DNA of 9,805 nt from Planctomycetota bacterium (GTDB lineage: Bacteria; Planctomycetota; SBBH01; JAHFOU01). The stretch spans positions 1 to 9,805 of the forward strand of contig JAHFOU010000064.1 in assembly GCA_023261525.1 (NCBI GenBank). Direction: 5' to 3'. Under the pieces are notes generated by a model. That model searched no databases and had not been told where the DNA came from. It was given only the letters and a program-made list of their open reading frames with translations. The position numbers and the translations under genes are program-made. This document shows, piece by piece, positions 6,320-9,805 of the stretch; position 1 is the first letter of the stretch; the number at the start of each line of letters is the position of its first letter.

Positions 6320-6760
6320 ATGCCGCTCTATCCCGTTTTCCTCAACCTGAAGGGGCGAAACGTCCTGGTCGTGGGCGCCGGCCCGGTGGGCGTCCGCAAG
6401 GCCCGGGGCTTGGCCGCCGCCGGGGCCCGCCTCACCGTGGTGGCCTTGGCTTTTTCCGCCTCCCTGCCGAAGTCAGCCCGCCGCCGGAAGCGGGCGTACC
6501 GGACCTCCGACGTGCGTGGCTGCCTCCTGGTCGTGGCGGCCACGGACCATGCCGCCCTCAATGCCCGGATCGCCCGCCAGGCCCGTGCCGCCGGGGCCCT
6601 GGTCAACCGCACGGACGACGCGAGGGATTGCGACTACCAGGTGCCTTCCCTGTTCCGGGCCGGGAAGCTGTCCGTGGCCGTCAGCACGGGAGGGAGGGAT
6701 CCTCGTCTTGCCCGCCGCATTCGCCTGGATCTCCAGAAGCGCTACCGGGGAACGCGATGA
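6320..6760 (+). CDS. sirC: short precorrin-2 dehydrogenase (SirC/CysG N-terminal type), sirohaem synthesis
   Basis: NAD-dependent oxidation of precorrin-2 to sirohydrochlorin, the middle step of sirohaem synthesis. PLYPVFLNLKGRNVLVVGAG at 2-21 is the classic start of this family. GAGPVGVRK (19-27) is the Rossmann NAD site, with Ala/Gly changes from the usual GGGxVAxRK. ALVNRTDD at 93-100 contains the Asp that aligns with the catalytic Asp of CysG/Met8p. VPSLFRAGKLSVAVSTGG (108-125) and DPRLARRIR form the dimer region. At 146 residues it is much shorter than SirC/Met8p/CysG-N modules of about 200 or more, and it ends just after the dimer region, so the C-terminal helical part is absent. It may therefore only dehydrogenate, leaving iron insertion to another chelatase (inference). 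ATG 6320 has no Shine-Dalgarno. Its TGA overlaps the next ATG (ATGA). Confidence 0.9.
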   Translation: MPLYPVFLNLKGRNVLVVGAGPVGVRKARGLAAAGARLTVVALAFSASLPKSARRRKRAYRTSDVRGCLLVVAATDHAALNARIARQARAAGALVNRTDDARDCDYQVPSLFRAGKLSVAVSTGGRDPRLARRIRLDLQKRYRGTR

Positions 6761-8247
6761 AGGGGGAGGTCATCCTCGTCGGCGCCGGTCCGGGGGACCC
6801 GGGCCTGATCACCGTGGCCGGCCGTGACGCCCTGGCTTCGGCCGACGTGGTGGTCCACGACGCCCTGGTCTCCCCCGGCATCCTGGCCCTGGCCCCGCGG
6901 ACCGCACGGCGCATCTACGCGGGCAAGCGCGCGGGCCAGCACCAGTTCCCCCAGAAGGAAATCCACGCCATCCTGATCAAGGAAGCCCGCCGGGGGCTGA
7001 AGGTCGTCCGCCTCAAGGGCGGGGATCCCTTCGTCTTCGGGCGGGGGGGGGAGGAGGCCGAGGCCTGCCGCCGGGCCGGCATCCCCTTCCGCGTCGTCCC
7101 CGGGGTCAGCAGTGGCAACGCCGTCCCCGCCTGTGCCGGCATCCCCCTCACCCACCGGGGCCTGGCCTCGGCCGTGGCCTTCGTGACCGGGCACTCCGAA
7201 TCGGGGAAGGAGGACGACATCGCCTGGGCCTCCCTGGCCACCTTCCCGGGCACCCTGGTCTTCTTCATGTCCATGAAGGCCCTGGAGGGCATCTCCAGGA
7301 ACCTGAGGGCCCACGGCATGCCGGAGTCCACCCCGGCCGCGGCCATCCGCTCCGGGAGCCTGCCGGACCAGAAGGTGGTGGTGGGGACCCTGGCCACCCT
7401 CCCCCGGAAGGCCGCCCGCCTGGGAACCCCGGCCCTGGTCGTGGTGGGGAAGGTCGTTCGCCTGAGATCCCGCCTGGCCTGGCTGGAGCGCCGTCCCCTC
7501 TTCGGCCGCACCGTGGGGGTGACCCGAAGCCTGGAACGCGGTTCCGAGCTTACCCGGAGGCTGGAAGCCCTGGGCGCCTCGGTCCTGGCCCTTCCCTGCA
7601 TCCGCCATGCTCCGCCCAAGGCCTCCGGGCCCTGGAAACGGGCCCTGAAGGCCCTCGCCGGGGGGGAGTTCGACTGGCTGGTCGTCTCCAGCCCCCAGGC
7701 CGCCCAGGCCCTCTGGGAAGGCCTAGCTGCAACCCTGGGCCTGGATGCCAGGGCCCTGGGCGGGGTCAGGATCGCGGCCCTGGGCCCCGGCACGGCGGAG
7801 GCCCTGGGGCTCAAACCCGATCTCCTGCCCCGGGACCCTTCGGCCGCCGGCCTTCTGAAGGCCTTCCGTCGCCTGGACCTGAGCGGTCGCCGCATCCTCC
7901 TGCCGCGCTCGGACATCGCGCCCAAGAGCCTCCAGCAGGGTCTGGAAGCTCTCGGCGCCTCGCCGACGGCCGTGACGGCCTACCGCACCCTGGCGGAGCC
8001 CCTGCCCCCGGAAGCCCTGCAGGCCCTGGCTTCCGGACGCGTGGACGCCGTCCTCCTGGCCTCCTCCTCGGCGGCTCGGGCCTTTGCCGCATCCCTGAGA
8101 AAGGGGCGCCTGCGTTGCCGGGCCCGCCTGGTCTCCATGGGGCCCGAGACCTCGGCGGCCCTGAGATCGGAAGGCCTGAGGCCGGCCGCCGAGGCCAGCC
8201 CCCACACCCTCGACGGCCTGATCGCCGCCCTGCGAAAGAGCCTTTGA
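6757..8247 (+). CDS. cobA-hemD: fused uroporphyrinogen-III C-methyltransferase / uroporphyrinogen-III synthase (CobA-HemD)
   Basis: A 496-residue bifunctional tetrapyrrole enzyme. Residues 1-~245 are the SAM-dependent methyltransferase (SUMT) that makes precorrin-2: VGAGPGDPGLIT at 8-19, ADVVVHDALV (29-38), RLKGGDPFVFGRGGEEAE (85-102), PGVSSGNAVPACAGIPLTHR (115-134) and the FFMSMK loop near 169-174. Residues ~248-496 are HemD, which closes hydroxymethylbilane to uroporphyrinogen III: FGRTVGVTR (249-257), LVVSSPQAAQAL (308-319), LLPRSDIAPKSLQQGLEALG (381-400), VDAVLLASSSAARAF (429-443) and MGPETSAALRSEGL (461-474). CobA-HemD fusions are known in several anaerobic lineages. The frame is open further upstream, but ATG 6757 is right because the SUMT motif begins at residue 8 and the codon overlaps the sirC stop as ATGA. 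GGGGA six bases before it is one of the few Shine-Dalgarno-like sites in the window. Confidence 0.95.
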   Translation: MKGEVILVGAGPGDPGLITVAGRDALASADVVVHDALVSPGILALAPRTARRIYAGKRAGQHQFPQKEIHAILIKEARRGLKVVRLKGGDPFVFGRGGEEAEACRRAGIPFRVVPGVSSGNAVPACAGIPLTHRGLASAVAFVTGHSESGKEDDIAWASLATFPGTLVFFMSMKALEGISRNLRAHGMPESTPAAAIRSGSLPDQKVVVGTLATLPRKAARLGTPALVVVGKVVRLRSRLAWLERRPLFGRTVGVTRSLERGSELTRRLEALGASVLALPCIRHAPPKASGPWKRALKALAGGEFDWLVVSSPQAAQALWEGLAATLGLDARALGGVRIAALGPGTAEALGLKPDLLPRDPSAAGLLKAFRRLDLSGRRILLPRSDIAPKSLQQGLEALGASPTAVTAYRTLAEPLPPEALQALASGRVDAVLLASSSAARAFAASLRKGRLRCRARLVSMGPETSAALRSEGLRPAAEASPHTLDGLIAALRKSL

Positions 8248-8273
8248 CCCCGGCCCGGGGGCTTGGTTAAGAT
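8244..8273 (+). promoter_or_regulatory. predicted sigma-70-type promoter before the zinc-ribbon gene, near-leaderless
   Basis: TTGACC at 8244-8249 matches the -35 consensus TTGACA at five of six positions. TAAGAT at 8268-8273 matches the -10 at four of six. The spacer is 18 bases, within the normal range. The -35 overlaps the cobA-hemD stop codon. Transcription would begin about 8280-8283, at or just before the ATG at 8283, so the mRNA would have almost no leader, which agrees with the lack of any Shine-Dalgarno sequence. It could let the zinc-ribbon gene, ndk and hemB be expressed separately from sirC-cobA-hemD. Prediction only. Confidence 0.5.
8248..8260. repeat. 13-bp palindrome inside the promoter spacer (possible operator or weak terminator)
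   Basis: CCCCGG at 8248-8253, one base, then CCGGGG at 8255-8260 form a perfect interrupted palindrome directly after the cobA-hemD stop codon. It lies almost wholly between the predicted -35 and -10, the usual position of a repressor site. As RNA it could fold as a short 4-bp GC stem with a 5-base loop, but the following bases (GCTTGGTT) are too poor in T for a convincing terminator. GC-rich sequence makes short palindromes common, so the function is uncertain. Confidence 0.35.
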
Positions 8274-8282
8274 CCCGTTCCT

Positions 8283-8639
8283 ATGCGCGTCCACGTCCAA
8301 TGCAGCGTCTGCAGCCTCGGGCATCGCGCCGACCTCCGGGACCTCCCGGATGCCAAGATCGTCTGCCCCTTCTGCGAGCACGACGCCCAGCTCCCCGAGG
8401 ACGAGGAGATCGCCCGCATCGAACAGCAGACCTCCCGCGACTGCCTCCAGACCGTCTTGGGAGTCTCCCTCTTCGCCTTCGCCATCGGCCTGACGGCCGC
8501 CTATGCCTCCCTGTCCGAGGCCCATCCCGGGGAGCCCCTCTTCGGCATCCCCCTGGCGGCCGGGGCCGCCCTGCTCGCGATCATCGGCCTGATCGTCACC
8601 GTGATGCAGGAATCCAAGGCCGACCGGAAGGTCTTCTAG
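8283..8639 (+). CDS. zinc-ribbon protein with two membrane helices, function unknown
   Basis: A 118-residue protein. The first 35 residues hold two Cys pairs, CSVC at 7-10 and CPFC at 28-31, spaced as in a small zinc ribbon that would bind one Zn(II). An acidic stretch and short helix follow (EDEEIARIEQQ, about 39-50). Two hydrophobic segments at about 57-76 and 88-107 are separated by a short Gly/Pro loop, and the tail is charged. The ribbon and tail are probably both cytoplasmic, with a hairpin in the membrane (inference). I do not recognise a named family; similar layouts occur in many uncharacterised zinc-ribbon membrane proteins. It lies 35 bases after cobA-hemD and 6 bases before ndk, and has its own predicted promoter. 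A rubredoxin-type iron site is less likely because the CxxC pairs lack the usual Gly-Tyr surroundings. Confidence 0.8.
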   Translation: MRVHVQCSVCSLGHRADLRDLPDAKIVCPFCEHDAQLPEDEEIARIEQQTSRDCLQTVLGVSLFAFAIGLTAAYASLSEAHPGEPLFGIPLAAGAALLAIIGLIVTVMQESKADRKVF

Positions 8640-8645
8640 CCGCCC

Positions 8646-9116
8646 ATGGAGAACACCCTCGTCCTGATCAAGCCCGACGGCGTCCAGCGCCGGCTGATCG
8701 GGACCATCCTGGCCCGCTTCGAGGCCAAGGGCCTCCAGATCGCGGCCCTGAAGATGATTCGCATCCCGAAGGAGCTGGCCGAGCGGCACTACGCCCCGCA
8801 CAAGGGCAAGCCGTTCTACCCGGGCCTGATCAGCTACATCTGCTCCAGCCCCGTCATCGGCGTGGTCCTGCGCGGCCGCAACGCCATCGCCGTCACCCGG
8901 GGCATGATGGGGGCCACCTTCGGCTCCAAGGCCCTGCCGGGGACCATCCGCGGGGATTTCGCCATCTCCGATGGCCTCAACCTCGTCCACGGCTCCGATT
9001 CCCCGGAGGCCGCGGCCCAGGAGATCGCCCTCTATTTCCGCCCGGAGGAGATCCATGCGCAGGCCCCGGCCGACCAGGCCTGGGTCTACGACTGCTCCGG
9101 GGGAAGCCCCGTCTAG
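8646..9116 (+). CDS. ndk: nucleoside diphosphate kinase
   Basis: A 156-residue enzyme that moves the gamma phosphate from ATP to other (deoxy)nucleoside diphosphates through a phosphohistidine. TLVLIKPDGVQRRLIG (4-19) contains Lys9. HYAPHKGKPFYPGL (48-61) contains Tyr49. VTRGMMGATFGSKALPGTIR (83-102) carries Arg85, Thr91 and Arg102. LNLVHGSDSPEAA at 111-123 holds Asn112 and the phosphorylated His115. All catalytic residues of the family are present. The protein is longer than many bacterial Ndk (E. coli 143). It has a C-terminal tail with Trp-Val-Tyr-Asp followed by seven residues, recalling the Trp-x-Tyr-acid tail of longer hexameric forms. ATG 8646 is 6 bases after the preceding TAG, with no Shine-Dalgarno sequence, so it is probably co-transcribed with its neighbours. 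Confidence 0.96.
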   Translation: MENTLVLIKPDGVQRRLIGTILARFEAKGLQIAALKMIRIPKELAERHYAPHKGKPFYPGLISYICSSPVIGVVLRGRNAIAVTRGMMGATFGSKALPGTIRGDFAISDGLNLVHGSDSPEAAAQEIALYFRPEEIHAQAPADQAWVYDCSGGSPV

Positions 9117-9126
9117 CGGGGCCGAC

Positions 9127-9805
9127 GTGCCCTTCCCCGAAGAGCGTCCCCGCCGCCTGCGCCGCAGCGAAGCCCTGAGGCGCCTGGTCCGCGAGACCGA
9201 CCTGAGCGCCCGGCGCCTGGTCCTGCCTGTCTTCGTCCGGGACGTCCGCCGGGGCCGCAGGCCCATCGAGGCCCTTCCCGGGCATGCCCAGCTCGGCCTC
9301 GAGGACCTGGCCCGGGAGGCCGAGACGGCCGCCAAGCTCGGCCTCGGCGGCCTTCTGATCTTCGGCCTTCCCTCCGTCAAGGGCCCCGGCGCCCCCGACG
9401 CCCTGGATCCCGACGGGGTGGTGCCCCGGGCCCTGCGCAAGGCCCGCGCGGTCGCGGGCAAGGACCTCGTGCTCATCGCCGACACCTGCCTCTGCGGCTA
9501 CACCGACCACGGGCATTGCGGGGTCCTGAAGGCCGATTCCAGGGCCGAGGACGGCTTCGAGGTCCTGAACGACCCCAGCCTGGACCTCCTGGCCAAGGCG
9601 GCCCTGGTCCAGGCCCAGGCCGGGGCGGACCTGGTCGCCCCCTCCGACATGATGGACGGCCGGGTGGGGGCCATCCGCCGGACCCTGGATCGCGCCGGGT
9701 TCCAGGGTACCGGGATCCTGTCCTACGCCGTCAAGCATGCCTCGGCCTTCTATGGCCCCTTCCGCCAGGCGGCCGGATCGGCCCCGAAGCGGGGGAGCCG
9801 CAAGA
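9127..9805 (+). CDS. hemB: delta-aminolevulinic acid dehydratase / porphobilinogen synthase (HemB), 3' end outside window
   Basis: Condenses two 5-aminolevulinate molecules to porphobilinogen, the first common pyrrole of haem, sirohaem and cobalamin. The first 226 residues are present, and the family is usually about 325. RPRRLRRSEALRRLVRET at 7-24 is the typical N-terminus. DTCLCGYTDHGHCG at 119-132 supplies Cys121, Cys123 and Cys131, the three-Cys catalytic zinc site, so this is a zinc-type rather than magnesium-only enzyme. VAPSDMMDGRVGAIR (170-184) and SYAVKHASAFYGPFR (199-213) follow, with Lys203 matching the first Schiff-base lysine. The second catalytic lysine lies beyond the window edge. 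GTG at 9127 is chosen because it comes 10 bases after the ndk stop and just before the conserved N-terminal motif. Its location with cobA-hemD and sirC fits a tetrapyrrole operon. Confidence 0.95.
   Translation, partial: MPFPEERPRRLRRSEALRRLVRETDLSARRLVLPVFVRDVRRGRRPIEALPGHAQLGLEDLAREAETAAKLGLGGLLIFGLPSVKGPGAPDALDPDGVVPRALRKARAVAGKDLVLIADTCLCGYTDHGHCGVLKADSRAEDGFEVLNDPSLDLLAKAALVQAQAGADLVAPSDMMDGRVGAIRRTLDRAGFQGTGILSYAVKHASAFYGPFRQAAGSAPKRGSRK

Noticed and set aside
6232..6756. Upstream extension of the cobA-hemD frame by 175 codons
   Set aside because: It runs antisense through mobA and out of frame through sirC, with a low-complexity Pro/Arg/Gly translation; the SUMT fold begins right after ATG 6757.
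9100..9121. G4/C4/G4 inverted repeats around the ndk stop as an intrinsic terminator
   Set aside because: Stems of only 4 bp, no T-run, and hemB begins six bases later; more likely GC-rich coding sequence.
7980..9485. Open frame of 501 codons on the minus strand across hemD, the zinc-ribbon gene, ndk and hemB
   Set aside because: Low-complexity Arg/Gly-rich translation crossing four well-supported plus-strand genes; a shadow frame.

Overview
This is a 9.8 kb stretch of very GC-rich (by eye about 70%), almost fully coding bacterial chromosome. Gene content, gene order and base composition would suit an Acidobacteriota genome of the Holophagae (Geothrix/Mesoterricola type). That placement is an impression from gene style and not a demonstrated match; a high-GC Myxococcota/Desulfobacterota-like genome is the main alternative. 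I see no mobile elements, RNA genes, CRISPR arrays or large intergenic regions. The longest gap between genes is 35 bases.

Layout. (1) Positions 1-3062, plus strand: the 3' end of a TPR-like protein with a C-terminal membrane anchor, then nadB (L-aspartate oxidase, NAD synthesis), a small TPR-like protein and a family 2 glycosyltransferase. These are chained by overlaps or tiny gaps. (2) Positions 3059-6296, minus strand: a tight five-gene operon, transcribed mobA (molybdenum cofactor guanylyltransferase) > long-chain polyprenyl diphosphate synthase > small four-helix membrane protein > YacP-like NYN-domain RNase > ygfZ (folate-binding Fe-S maintenance factor). It meets the glycosyltransferase gene tail to tail through a shared palindromic CTAG that carries both stop codons. 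A perfect inverted repeat starts at the same place. (3) Positions 6297-6319: a 23-base divergent intergenic region with overlapping -10-like elements in both directions. (4) Positions 6320-9805, plus strand: a tetrapyrrole locus with a short sirC/CysG-N-type precorrin-2 dehydrogenase, a fused uroporphyrinogen-III methyltransferase/synthase (CobA-HemD), a zinc-ribbon membrane protein of unknown function, ndk, and the first two thirds of hemB.

How the genes work together. HemB makes porphobilinogen. After the hydroxymethylbilane step (hemC is not in this window), the HemD half of the fusion makes uroporphyrinogen III. The CobA half can then methylate it to precorrin-2, which SirC oxidises towards sirohaem. 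So the locus sits on the haem/sirohaem/cobalamin branch point. MobA on the divergent side makes the bis-MGD form of molybdenum cofactor. Pairing it with sirohaem genes suggests supply of cofactors for nitrate/nitrite or sulfur-oxyanion reductases (inference). The polyprenyl synthase fits quinone side-chain or undecaprenol-type lipid supply.

The window is mainly housekeeping and I found no convincing new multi-gene system. The items most worth a second look are regulatory and architectural: divergent near-leaderless promoters, a complete-looking promoter with a palindrome in its spacer just before an uncharacterised zinc-ribbon membrane protein, the hairpin at the convergent junction, a truncated sirohaem dehydrogenase, and the absence of clear Shine-Dalgarno sites combined with TTGA/GTGA/ATGA stop-start overlaps.
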